From contig JAVMKL010000004.1 in the NCBI GenBank assembly GCA_031732875.1, forward strand, positions 1-10,390: 10,390 bases of DNA, in the 5' to 3' direction. This document shows positions 1 through 6,693 of the stretch, in pieces (position 1 is the first letter of the stretch; every line of letters starts with the position of its first letter). Below the pieces are notes generated by a model. The model was not told the DNA's origin and ran no database searches. It was given only the letters and a program-made list of their open reading frames with translations. The stretch comes from JAVMKJ01 sp031732875. GTDB lineage: Bacteria > Pseudomonadota > Gammaproteobacteria > Competibacterales > Competibacteraceae. The translations under genes were made by a program, and so were the position numbers.

Positions 1-114
1 CGGATTTGAAAATGGCGAACTTCCAGGGATTGGATAGGCTCTCCCTGCCGGGAACAGCTTCATGCTGGCCCTCTGTCCGGGGTGTCTCAACCCCGAAATC
101 CGAAAAATTGTGTG

Positions 115-1359
115 TCAACCGCCCGTGGGTTGGGCCAGATGCTGCGCGGCACGCCACTTGCGCCAGACTGCCTGCAGTGGTTTCACCACGGCATGCTTTC
201 CCGCCAGCCAAAGCGGCTTGGCTACGTAATCATGTCCCAGCTTGACCAGGACGTAGCCCCAGGCCAGGGACCGGGGCAAGGACACCAAATCGTAATGCGG
301 GTCCCGGGGGGTCAACAGGGTCCGCGACAGATAGCGCAGCCGGTCCGCCGCCCGCTCCCGCACGTGGTACCTGAATCTTGAGAACCGATAAATGTCCGGC
401 GGGCCAGTCTTGCCGGCCTGCATTCCCGCGATCACCTCGTCCGCCATGATCATCGCCGTGCGATCCAAGCCGATCTCGGCGGCGAGCGTGGCCGGAAGCC
501 GGGTCATCTCCAGACGGTCGATCAGTTCCAGACCGATGGCCACGGCTCTCATGCAACCCTGATTCCGAGCCCGCTCCAAGGCCAGCGGCCAGTCGGCATC
601 GCGATGGGCGCCGATGAAACGGACCAGATCGCAGACGTGCTTCAGAGAACACCAGCACTCCTTGGTGGCGTGAATGACCAGTATCAGCCAGTAATCCTCC
701 GGCGCGGGCACGCGGATCGGCAGATCGCGGAACCGCGCTTCGCCTGTTCTCGCCCAGAGTCCGTCGTAATCCAGCTCGAACGACAGGGTGGTGGGCGCAA
801 ACTCCCAATGAGGCTCCAGGGCGATTTTGTCGATCCGGTCGAAGAGGATGTATTGCCCGGAAAAGTGTTTCATCCCTTCGTAAATTCTGGCCGTCATGTC
901 GTCGCCCAGGACGAAGCCCAGTTCGAACAGCGTCGCCATGCTCCGGTCGAGATCCCGTTTGCGCACCAGGATGTCCAGGTCCCGGCAGACCTTCAGTCCG
1001 CCATCGCCGTAAATCCGTTCGCCCAAGGTCGGCCCCTTGAAGGGCATGACCGGTATGCTCCGCTCCGCCATCGCCGCGAGGACTTTCAGCAGAGACGCGA
1101 CCAAGTCCTCATTTCGTTCCCGGATCCGGCTTGTGTAGAATTCGAACGCGCTGAAAATGTCTTCGGGAACCCGTTCGACATGGTCGTGGCGAAGCGCTTC
1201 GAAAAGCAACGGCGCCACCTGGTGCGTCAAGGCGGTTTCCACCAGTCGAGTCCAGTCCACTCCCCGATCGAGGATCGCGTCCATCCGCTGGCGACGGTCG
1301 GGGGCGCAATCGCTCAGGGCGAGCGCCAGCAACTCGAACTCGGTGGTTTTCACGATCAC
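115..1359 (-). CDS. Uncharacterised nucleotidyltransferase-fold protein (PF14907-like)
   Basis: A 414-residue protein resembling the 'uncharacterised nucleotidyltransferase' family (PF14907, NTP_transf_5). The visible core is residues 108-132: KG near 108, then GDGGLKVCRDLDILV, where D127 and D129 fit the paired metal-binding aspartates of the nucleotidyltransferase fold. Two other family-like segments follow: LEPHWEF (181-187, resembling a 'DLHW' motif) and an aliphatic/histidine stretch LILVIHATKE (225-234) running on to LKHVCDLVRFI (239-249). No signal peptide or membrane segment is evident. The start is GTG at 1357-1359, chosen because AGGA lies 7 bases upstream; a second in-frame GTG two codons later is less well placed. 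The stop is TGA at 115-117. Substrate is unknown. From general knowledge, members often sit near exopolysaccharide/exosortase or peptide-modification clusters, but no such genes are in view. A sigma-54-type promoter candidate faces it. Family call fairly sure; function unknown. Confidence 0.8.
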   Translation of the reverse strand: MIVKTTEFELLALALSDCAPDRRQRMDAILDRGVDWTRLVETALTHQVAPLLFEALRHDHVERVPEDIFSAFEFYTSRIRERNEDLVASLLKVLAAMAERSIPVMPFKGPTLGERIYGDGGLKVCRDLDILVRKRDLDRSMATLFELGFVLGDDMTARIYEGMKHFSGQYILFDRIDKIALEPHWEFAPTTLSFELDYDGLWARTGEARFRDLPIRVPAPEDYWLILVIHATKECWCSLKHVCDLVRFIGAHRDADWPLALERARNQGCMRAVAIGLELIDRLEMTRLPATLAAEIGLDRTAMIMADEVIAGMQAGKTGPPDIYRFSRFRYHVRERAADRLRYLSRTLLTPRDPHYDLVSLPRSLAWGYVLVKLGHDYVAKPLWLAGKHAVVKPLQAVWRKWRAAQHLAQPTGG

Positions 1360-1407
1360 CTTCGATTCCTACCGTCCCGGGATCAAAAACGGATCCGTTC
1401 AGTGATT

Positions 1408-1687
1408 AGTCAAAGAATTTTACAGAGCAGAGTGACATGGGAAGTATATAAGCAAAGTTCATGCCAATTAATGTGATAATTTTAAATAAAATAAATTCAA
1501 TCACTTGTGAAAAATGAAGGGTACACCAACGGTATCAATTGTAAAATTTATTAACAATTTTTCAGGATCGACGGAAAACTTATTCATCGACCAAGCTCAG
1601 GATGCTATCCGGTGAAATAAATAATATTTTATTTTCAATATATTATGAAAACAATAAGCGGTAAGAATACTGTAAAATTTTATGACA
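1408..1687. repeat. Three copies of a 17-bp TGTAAAATT...ACA-type motif
   Basis: TGTAAAATTTATTAACA lies at 1540-1556 (+), TGTAAAATTTTATGACA at 1671-1687 (+), and TGTAAAATTCTTTGACT at 1408-1424 (-). All share TGTAAAATT, and the ends tend toward TGT...ACA dyad symmetry. The second and third, extended by flanking bases, agree at 17 of 20 positions. They surround the sigma-54-type promoter candidate, two upstream and one in the leader. They may be binding sites of a regulator; AT-rich composition makes chance resemblance easier, so this is tentative. Confidence 0.4.
1450..1467 (-). promoter_or_regulatory. Candidate sigma-54 (-24/-12) promoter for the nucleotidyltransferase gene
   Basis: Read on the minus strand the sequence is TTGGCATGAACTTTGCTT. 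It matches the consensus TTGGCACG-N4-TTGCW with one mismatch, and the GG and GC dinucleotides have exact spacing. The -24 GG is the complement of 1464-1465 and the -12 GC the complement of 1452-1453. Transcription would start near 1440, leaving a leader of about 80 bases before the GTG start. No good sigma-70 -35 element accompanies the nearby TATATA at 1445-1450. Activation would require an enhancer-binding protein acting from the AT-rich DNA further upstream. This is inferred from sequence match only. Confidence 0.55.
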
Positions 1688-1822
1688 AAATTGAAATGGA
1701 TCATGCGACCCCAACAAAATCAATACATTGAGTTACGGGCCGCGGCCTGACCCAACCAAAAAACGATCTGGGAGGCGCATCAGAAAAATGCGAGGGAGAG
1801 ATGAAGTGAACTCATTGAAATT

Positions 1823-1899
<77 letters not shown>

Positions 1900-1913
1900 A
1901 CAAGGGAAGGGAA

Positions 1914-2882
1914 CTAATAACGACGGCTCACCGCGAATTGGGCCAAGCCGATCAGTGCATCCTTGGCGGAAGAATCCGGCAACGGCGCCAGATCGGCGAT
2001 GGCGCGCTCGGCTTGTTCGACGGCGAGGCGCGTAGTGTAGTCCAGCGCGCCGGTGGACTCAATAGTGCGGGTCACGAGGTCGAGCCGATCCAGCCCGCCG
2101 TGCTCGATGGCCTCGCGGATGATCCGCGCCTCCTCGAGCGTGCCGCGGCGCATGGCATGGATCAGCGGCAGGGTCGGCTTGCCCTCGGCCAGGTCGTCGC
2201 CGATGTTCTTGCCCAGTTCCGCGCTGGAAGCACTGTAATCCAACACGTCGTCGATCAACTGGAAGGCGGTGCCCAGATGCAACCCGTAGCGGCCCAGCGC
2301 CAGTTCTTCATCCCTTGGCCGGCCGGCCAGCACCGCGCCCAGTTGCGCGGCGGCCTCGAACAGCTTGGCGGTCTTGGAGTGGATCACCGCCATGTAGCGC
2401 TCTTCCGTGGTGTCGGGATCGTGGCAGTTGAGCAGTTGCAGCACCTCGCCCTCGGCGATGGTGTTGGTGGTGTCGGCCATGATCTCCATGACCCGCATGC
2501 TGCCGATGCCGACCATCATCTGGAAGGAGCGGGAATAGAGAAAATCACCCACCAGTACGCTGGCTTGATTGCCCCAGATGGCGTTGGCCGTCTCTCGCCC
2601 GCGCCGCAGATTGGATTCGTCCACCACGTCGTCGTGCAGCAGGGTGGCGGTGTGAATGAACTCGATGATGGTGGCGGCATCGATGTGCTGGCGCCCGGCA
2701 TAGCCGCAGGCGCGCGTCGCCAGCAACACGGTGACGGGGCGTAGCCGCTTGCCGCCGCCGTCGATGATGTAACCGGCCAACTGGTTGATCAACACCACAT
2801 CGGAGTGGAGTTGCCGGCGAATGAGGGCGTTGACTGCTTGCAGGTCGTCCGCGATCGGGGCGCGGATCCGTTCGATATCCAT
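1914..2882 (-). CDS. ispB: Octaprenyl diphosphate synthase
   Basis: Trans-polyprenyl diphosphate synthase that elongates farnesyl diphosphate with isopentenyl diphosphate to make the side chain of ubiquinone/menaquinone. The 322 residues match E. coli IspB (323 aa) end to end. Visible motifs are GGGKRLRP (42-49), the first aspartate-rich motif LLHDDVVDE (81-89, D84/D85/D88), and the second QLIDDVLD (208-215, D211/D212/D215), followed by GKPTLPL (234-240). The small alanine/threonine residues just before the first motif fit a long-chain product. The ATG at 2880-2882 is preferred over an in-frame ATG at 2943-2945: the N-terminus then aligns with E. coli IspB, and the upstream ATG lies inside the promoter. 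The ribosome binding site is weak. Divergent from rplU as in E. coli; tRNA-Pro follows 14 bases after the stop. Confidence 0.95.
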   Translation of the reverse strand: MDIERIRAPIADDLQAVNALIRRQLHSDVVLINQLAGYIIDGGGKRLRPVTVLLATRACGYAGRQHIDAATIIEFIHTATLLHDDVVDESNLRRGRETANAIWGNQASVLVGDFLYSRSFQMMVGIGSMRVMEIMADTTNTIAEGEVLQLLNCHDPDTTEERYMAVIHSKTAKLFEAAAQLGAVLAGRPRDEELALGRYGLHLGTAFQLIDDVLDYSASSAELGKNIGDDLAEGKPTLPLIHAMRRGTLEEARIIREAIEHGGLDRLDLVTRTIESTGALDYTTRLAVEQAERAIADLAPLPDSSAKDALIGLAQFAVSRRY

Positions 2883-2916
2883 GGAATCCGACAAGATGAT
2901 GAAGAAGACGCCCGCC

Positions 2917-2945
2917 ATGCTACGGATTGGTTGCGGTAGGGTCAA
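2917..2945 (-). promoter_or_regulatory. Sigma-70 promoter of ispB
   Basis: On the minus strand, TTGACC (complement of 2940-2945) and TAGCAT (complement of 2917-2922) are separated by 17 bases. A start near 2910 gives a leader of about 28 bases to the chosen ispB ATG. This promoter also excludes the longer reading of ispB, whose first ATG falls within the -35 element. Confidence 0.7.
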
Positions 2946-2982
2946 GGCGAGGGTCTAAACGCCGCTATGGACTGGAATTTGT

Positions 2983-3011
2983 TTGACCTTGGTCCGGCGC
3001 GCGGCTAGAAT
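2983..3011 (+). promoter_or_regulatory. Sigma-70 promoter of rplU-rpmA
   Basis: TTGACC (2983-2988) and TAGAAT (3006-3011) are separated by exactly 17 bases. The expected start near 3018 gives a leader of about 40 bases before the rplU ATG. It is divergent from the ispB promoter, with the two -35 elements about 38 bases apart. Confidence 0.75.
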
Positions 3012-3058
3012 CGCATCCCTTTAGTCGGGACGGACCTGTCGTTTTGGAGGTTTTTCAA

Positions 3059-3415
3059 ATGTACGCTGTCATCAAAACCGGGGGCAAACAATACCGGGTG
3101 ACCGAGGGTCAGACCCTCAAGGTCGAGAAGCTCGACGCCGAGGAAGGCGCCTCCGTGGAGTTCGACACGGTGTTGATGATCGCCGACGGCGACCAGGTCA
3201 GAGTCGGCGCCCCCTACATCGAGGGCGCCCGGGTGACCGCCACCGTCGAATCCCAGGGCCGCAATCCCAAGGTTCGGATCATCAAGTTCCGACGCCGCAA
3301 GCACTACTTCAAGACCCAGGGCCACCGGCAATCCTACACGGAACTGCGGATCGGTGGCATCAGCGGTCTCTCCACCGCGGTTGCGTTCCAGACAGCGCCG
3401 ATTCAGGAGGGCTGA
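3059..3415 (+). CDS. rplU: 50S ribosomal protein L21
   Basis: Large-subunit ribosomal protein L21, which binds 23S rRNA. The 118 residues begin MYAVIKTGGKQYRV, the family signature N-terminus, and include the basic KFRRRKHYFKTQGHRQ segment near residues 77-92. The ATG at 3059 is preferred over an in-frame ATG at 3044 because GGAGG (3046-3050) lies 8 bases before it and the protein then starts as in E. coli. After the conserved GISG end, about 15 extra residues (roughly LSTAVAFQTAPIQEG) extend beyond the 103-residue E. coli protein. First gene of the rplU-rpmA unit. Confidence 0.97.
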   Translation: MYAVIKTGGKQYRVTEGQTLKVEKLDAEEGASVEFDTVLMIADGDQVRVGAPYIEGARVTATVESQGRNPKVRIIKFRRRKHYFKTQGHRQSYTELRIGGISGLSTAVAFQTAPIQEG

Positions 3416-3418
3416 GAC

Positions 3419-3679
3419 ATGGCACACAAAAAAGCGGGCGGTAGCAGCCGCAACGGCCGGGATTCCCAGGCGCAGCGCTTGGGCGTCAAGCTGTTCGGCG
3501 GCCAGTTGGCCTTGCCCGGCAACATCATCGTGCGGCAGCGCGGTACCCGGTTTCATCCGGGGAAAAATGTGGGTTGCGGTAAGGATCACACCCTGTTCGC
3601 CAAGGCCGAGGGTCATGTGACGTTCGAGACCAAAGGGCCGTTCAACCGCAAGTACGTGAGCGTCTACCCGGCGCAGTGA
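3419..3679 (+). CDS. rpmA: 50S ribosomal protein L27
   Basis: Ribosomal protein L27, whose N-terminus reaches toward the peptidyl-transferase centre. The 86 residues begin MAHKKAGGSSRNGRDS, which is characteristic, and the family signature GNIIVRQRGTRFHPG lies at residues 34-48. AGGAGG (3405-3410) sits inside the end of rplU, 8 bases before the ATG. Only three bases separate the rplU stop from this start, which indicates co-transcription and probable coupling. An intrinsic terminator follows 24 bases after the stop. Confidence 0.98.
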   Translation: MAHKKAGGSSRNGRDSQAQRLGVKLFGGQLALPGNIIVRQRGTRFHPGKNVGCGKDHTLFAKAEGHVTFETKGPFNRKYVSVYPAQ

Positions 3680-3703
3680 CCCACCGGGAGTTCAGGCGCA
3701 TCG

Positions 3704-3729
3704 AAAGCCCCGCTCGGGGCTTTTCTTTT
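3704..3729 (+). terminator. Intrinsic terminator after rpmA
   Basis: AAAGCCCC (3704-3711) pairs with GGGGCTTT (3716-3723) around a GCTC loop, and TCTTTT follows (3724-3729). The hairpin is perfect and GC-rich with a T-rich tail. It lies between rpmA and obgE, so obgE must rely on read-through or an unseen promoter. Confidence 0.85.
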
Positions 3730-3752
3730 GTCCCCGATTCGAGGAGGACGCC

Positions 3753-4850
3753 ATGAAGTTCGTCGATGAGGTCATGATCCGGGTCGAGGCCGGCGACGGC
3801 GGCGACGGTTGCGTCAGCTTCCGGCGCGAGAAATACATTCCCTTCGGCGGCCCCGACGGCGGCGACGGCGGCGACGGCGGCGGCATCGACCTGTTGGCCG
3901 ACGCCGAACTCAACACCTTGGCCGATTACCGTTTCACCCGGAGATTCCAGGCCGAGCGCGGTCGGAACGGCATGGGCGGTAACCGCACCGGCCGAAGCGG
4001 CGCGGATTTGACCATTGTGGTTCCGATCGGCACGGTCGCTTACGATGCCGATACCGGCGAGTTGATCGGCGACCTGGTCGAGTCGGGCCAACGGCTGCGG
4101 GTCGCCCGGGGCGGCTTCCACGGTCTCGGCAATACCCGCTACAAGAGCAGCACCAACCGCGCACCGCGCCAGTTCAAGCCGGGCACGCCGGGCGAGGCAC
4201 GCAACCTGCGGCTGGAGTTGAAGGTCATCGCCGACGTCGGTTTGCTGGGGATGCCGAACGCCGGCAAATCCACCCTGATCCGCACCGTGTCCGCCGCCCG
4301 ACCCAAGGTCGCCGACTATCCTTTTACCACCCTGCATCCCAACTTGGGTGTGGTGCGGATCGGGCCGTTGAAAAGCTTCGTCGTGGCCGATATTCCCGGA
4401 TTGATCGCAGGCGCGGCGGAAGGAGCGGGTCTGGGTATCCAGTTCCTGCGCCATCTGTCCCGTACCCGGCTGTTGCTGCATCTGGTGGATGTCTCACCCT
4501 GTAGCGACAGCGGCGATCCGGTGCGGGATGTCGGAGTCATTCTCGGCGAGCTGGCCAAGTACAGCGCCGAACTGGCCGGTCGCGAGCGCTGGCTGGTGCT
4601 GAACAAGCGGGATCTGGTGCCCGCGGAGCAGCGGGCGGCCCGGGTGGCTGAAATCGTGGCGGCGCTGGGCTGGATCGGGCCAGCGTTCGAGATTTCCGCC
4701 GCCAAGGGCGAGGGAACGGAGGCGCTGATGCAGGCGGTCATGGAGCGGCTGGAGGAGCGGCGGCGGGCGGAAGCGGTCGCGACGAAGCAGCGGGCCATTC
4801 CGGCGGCACCACCGGAGGATGAAACGGACGATGTTCAACAAGACGCGTGA
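3753..4850 (+). CDS. obgE: Obg-family GTPase ObgE/CgtA
   Basis: Essential 50S-associated GTPase linked to ribosome assembly and stress control. The 365 residues show the glycine-rich Obg fold (about 1-158, with the repetitive GGPDGGDGGDGGG at 32-44) and then the GTPase domain. G1 is GMPNAGKST (166-174), G2 lies in YPFTTLHP (189-196), G3 is DIPGLI (213-218), G4 is NKRD (284-287) and G5 is in ISAAKG (314-319). The C-terminus after about 335 is charged and variable, ending in an acidic tail. AGGAGG (3742-3747) is 5 bases before the ATG. It follows the rpmA terminator and its last 20 bases overlap proB. Length is a little short of E. coli ObgE (390 aa), owing to the variable tail. Confidence 0.96.
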   Translation: MKFVDEVMIRVEAGDGGDGCVSFRREKYIPFGGPDGGDGGDGGGIDLLADAELNTLADYRFTRRFQAERGRNGMGGNRTGRSGADLTIVVPIGTVAYDADTGELIGDLVESGQRLRVARGGFHGLGNTRYKSSTNRAPRQFKPGTPGEARNLRLELKVIADVGLLGMPNAGKSTLIRTVSAARPKVADYPFTTLHPNLGVVRIGPLKSFVVADIPGLIAGAAEGAGLGIQFLRHLSRTRLLLHLVDVSPCSDSGDPVRDVGVILGELAKYSAELAGRERWLVLNKRDLVPAEQRAARVAEIVAALGWIGPAFEISAAKGEGTEALMQAVMERLEERRRAEAVATKQRAIPAAPPEDETDDVQQDA

Positions 4851-5961
4851 GCAACTGGGCGCGGCCTCGCGCTGGGTGGTCAAGATCGGTAGCGCGATGA
4901 TCACCAACGATGGGCAGGGGCTGGACAATTTTTCCATCGATGCCTGGGTGACGCAGATGGCCGAATTGCACCATGCCGGACGGGAGTTGTTGCTGGTCAC
5001 TTCCGGCGCCGTGGCCGAGGGCATGCGACGGTTGGGTTGGAATCAGCGGCCGACCGTGTTGGCCGATTTGCAGGCGGCGGCGGCGGTGGGGCAGATGGGG
5101 CTGGTGCAGTCCTGGGAGTCGGCCTTCGAGCGCCACGGCATCCGGACCGCGCAGATTCTGCTGACCCACGAGGACGCTGCCGACCGCCAGCGCTATCTCA
5201 ACATCCGCAACACCCTGCGTACTCTGTTGCGGTTGCGGGTGGTGCCGGTCATCAACGAAAACGACACGGTGGCCTTCGAGGAAATCCGTTTCGGCGACAA
5301 CGACACGCTGGGAGCGCTGGTGGCCAATCTGGTCGAGGCAGAGTTGTACGTCATCCTCACCGACCAGCAGGGCTTGTACGATAAAAACCCGCGTCAGTTC
5401 GCGGACGCCCGCTTGATCTGCGAAGGGCGGGCTGGCGACGCGACGCTGGAGGCGATGGCCGGTGGCGGTGCAGGCAGCTTGGGTCGGGGCGGGATGATGA
5501 CCAAGCTGCACGCGGCGGCCAAGGCGGCCCGGTCCGGAGCCTTCACTCTTCTGGCCTGGGGCCGCGAGCCGGAAGTGTTGCGGCGGATTGCGGCCGGCGA
5601 GGAGTTGGGAACCCTGCTGCGGCCGAGCCGGAGTCCGCTGGTGGCGCGCAAGCAATGGCTGGCGGTGCAGTTGCAGGTCAAGGGCCGGCTGCATCTGGAT
5701 GCCGGGGCGGTGCGAGCGCTGCGCGCGGCGGGGAAAAGCCTGTTACCGGTCGGGGTGGTCGCCATCGAAGGTCGGTTCAGCCGCGGCGACCTGGTGACCT
5801 GTCTGGATCCCAACGGGGTCGAAGTGGCACGCGGGCTGGTAAACTACGATACCGAGCAGACGCTGTCGCTCGTCGGTAAGACTACCCACCGCATCGAGGC
5901 ACTGCTGGGGCATGTGGACGATCCGGAACTGATTCACCGGGACAATTTGGTGCTGGTGTAG
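4831..5961 (+). CDS. proB: Glutamate 5-kinase
   Basis: Phosphorylates L-glutamate to gamma-glutamyl phosphate, the first step of proline synthesis. The 376-residue reading has the amino-acid kinase domain with VVKIGS (16-21), VTSGAV (56-61), INENDTV (141-147), FGDNDTLGA (154-162), TDQQGLY (177-183) and GRGGMMTK (218-225). A C-terminal PUA domain (about 274-373) follows, including FSRGD (316-320). Both domains are full length, as in E. coli ProB (367 aa). The start is uncertain between ATG at 4831 and an in-frame ATG at 4819. GGAGG (4814-4818) touches the earlier ATG but lies 12 bases before the later one, so 4831 is preferred. It overlaps obgE by 20 bases (32 with the earlier start), suggesting translational coupling. 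Confidence 0.95.
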   Translation: MFNKTREQLGAASRWVVKIGSAMITNDGQGLDNFSIDAWVTQMAELHHAGRELLLVTSGAVAEGMRRLGWNQRPTVLADLQAAAAVGQMGLVQSWESAFERHGIRTAQILLTHEDAADRQRYLNIRNTLRTLLRLRVVPVINENDTVAFEEIRFGDNDTLGALVANLVEAELYVILTDQQGLYDKNPRQFADARLICEGRAGDATLEAMAGGGAGSLGRGGMMTKLHAAAKAARSGAFTLLAWGREPEVLRRIAAGEELGTLLRPSRSPLVARKQWLAVQLQVKGRLHLDAGAVRALRAAGKSLLPVGVVAIEGRFSRGDLVTCLDPNGVEVARGLVNYDTEQTLSLVGKTTHRIEALLGHVDDPELIHRDNLVLV

Positions 5962-6089
5962 GGCGTGTCGATTCAAGATCGAAAAAACCGACTTTAATTC
6001 GCTACTGAAGCCGCTGGTGCAAAAGCTGTCGAGTTTTATTGGAGAATAGCCACTTTCACATTCAAACTATTCTGGCGAGAGGGTGAATC

Positions 6090-6680
6090 ATGTCAACGCC
6101 ATTAGTGGACCAGAGGTCACTGAATCTGCAACCCCGCCACCGCTGGACTGTAGCGGAATACCATCGCATGGGCGAAGTGGGCCTGCTCAACGAGGATTCG
6201 CGGGTCGAATTGATTGACGGGGAGATCATCGAGATGGCGCCGATTGGAAGCTCCCACGGGGGCGAGGTCAAATATTTTAATAATAAGCTTGTTTCGTTAT
6301 TGCATGGAAAAGCGCTTGTATCCGTTCAGGACCCCATCATACTCGGTGGCCACGCCGAACCCCAGCCGGATATTGCCTTATTACGCTGGCGCGATGATTT
6401 TTATCGAACAGCGAATCCACATGCGGAAGATATATTACTGATCATCGAGGTTTCTGATAGCACTCTTCGCTATGATCGCGATGTCAAAATCCCTCTGTAT
6501 GCCAGCCACGGCATCCCGGAAGTTTGGCTGCTCGATATCCAGCAACGGCAACTCGAAATCTACCGCGATCCCGCACATGGCCAATACCGGCAACAGGATT
6601 GCCGCCGCGCTGGCCAGATCGCACCGATCCTGTGTCCCGATGCCGTCATCGATTTGGCCGAACTGTTTCCCAATCCCTGA
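6090..6680 (+). CDS. Uma2 family protein (PD-(D/E)XK nuclease fold)
   Basis: A 196-residue protein of the Uma2/DUF820 family (PF05685), a restriction-endonuclease-like fold common in cyanobacteria and scattered in other bacteria, with unproven cellular role. Family landmarks are visible: RVELIDGEIIEMAPIG (38-53), PQPDIALL (91-98, with D94), LLIIEVSDSTLRYDRDVKIPLYA (116-138, with E120 and K133) and GIPEVWLLD (141-149). The pattern D94...E120-X-S with K133 nearby fits a degenerate PD-(D/E)XK active site. An AGAGGG sequence (6078-6083) lies 6 bases before the ATG. Part of the gene (about 6270-6440) is visibly more AT-rich than its neighbours. It lies 128 bases after proB and ends 13 bases before parC, so it may be co-transcribed with parC, although no functional link is known. 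Confidence 0.88.
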   Translation: MSTPLVDQRSLNLQPRHRWTVAEYHRMGEVGLLNEDSRVELIDGEIIEMAPIGSSHGGEVKYFNNKLVSLLHGKALVSVQDPIILGGHAEPQPDIALLRWRDDFYRTANPHAEDILLIIEVSDSTLRYDRDVKIPLYASHGIPEVWLLDIQQRQLEIYRDPAHGQYRQQDCRRAGQIAPILCPDAVIDLAELFPNP

Positions 6681-6693
6681 GCGAAGTTTCTGA

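Larger units (their letters stand above)
1360..1822. other. AT-rich intergenic region between the nucleotidyltransferase gene and tRNA-Pro
   Basis: About 460 bases with no convincing gene. Roughly 1400-1735 is markedly AT-rich compared with the GC-rich coding DNA on both sides. It holds the sigma-54-type promoter candidate (1450-1467) and the repeated TGTAAAATT motif. The part nearest the tRNA (1736-1800) returns to higher GC and contains the 10-bp palindrome GGCCGCGGCC (1738-1747) and a weak hairpin CGCAT/ATGCG (about 1777-1793). No duplicate of the tRNA 3' end was found here, so there is no direct sign of an integrated island. Confidence 0.6.

Noticed and set aside
78..95. Perfect hairpin CGGGGT-GTCTCA-ACCCCG just after the nucleotidyltransferase gene
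   Set aside because: Well placed for a terminator on the minus strand, but no T tract follows in either direction and the stem is only 6 bp.
604..1476. 290-codon plus-strand ORF opposite the nucleotidyltransferase gene
   Set aside because: The minus-strand reading contains the nucleotidyltransferase core and a ribosome binding site; the plus reading has no recognisable domain.
1718..1730. Consensus IHF site AATCAATACATTG
   Set aside because: Matches WATCAANNNNTTR, but lies about 280 bases from the sigma-54-type promoter start, too far for the usual looping role, and is easily matched by chance in AT-rich DNA.
1777..1793. Hairpin CGCAT/ATGCG downstream of tRNA-Pro as a terminator
   Set aside because: Only 5 bp with the T run inside the loop rather than after the stem.
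1..1822. Genomic-island attachment site at the 3' end of tRNA-Pro
   Set aside because: No second copy of the tRNA 3' sequence and no integrase in the window.
3855..3887. GGCGGCGAC triplet-rich run in obgE as a microsatellite
   Set aside because: It encodes the conserved glycine-rich loop of the Obg fold and is normal for this family.
3642..4481. Long minus-strand ORF opposite obgE
   Set aside because: Shadow of obgE in GC-rich DNA; no motifs and no ribosome binding site.
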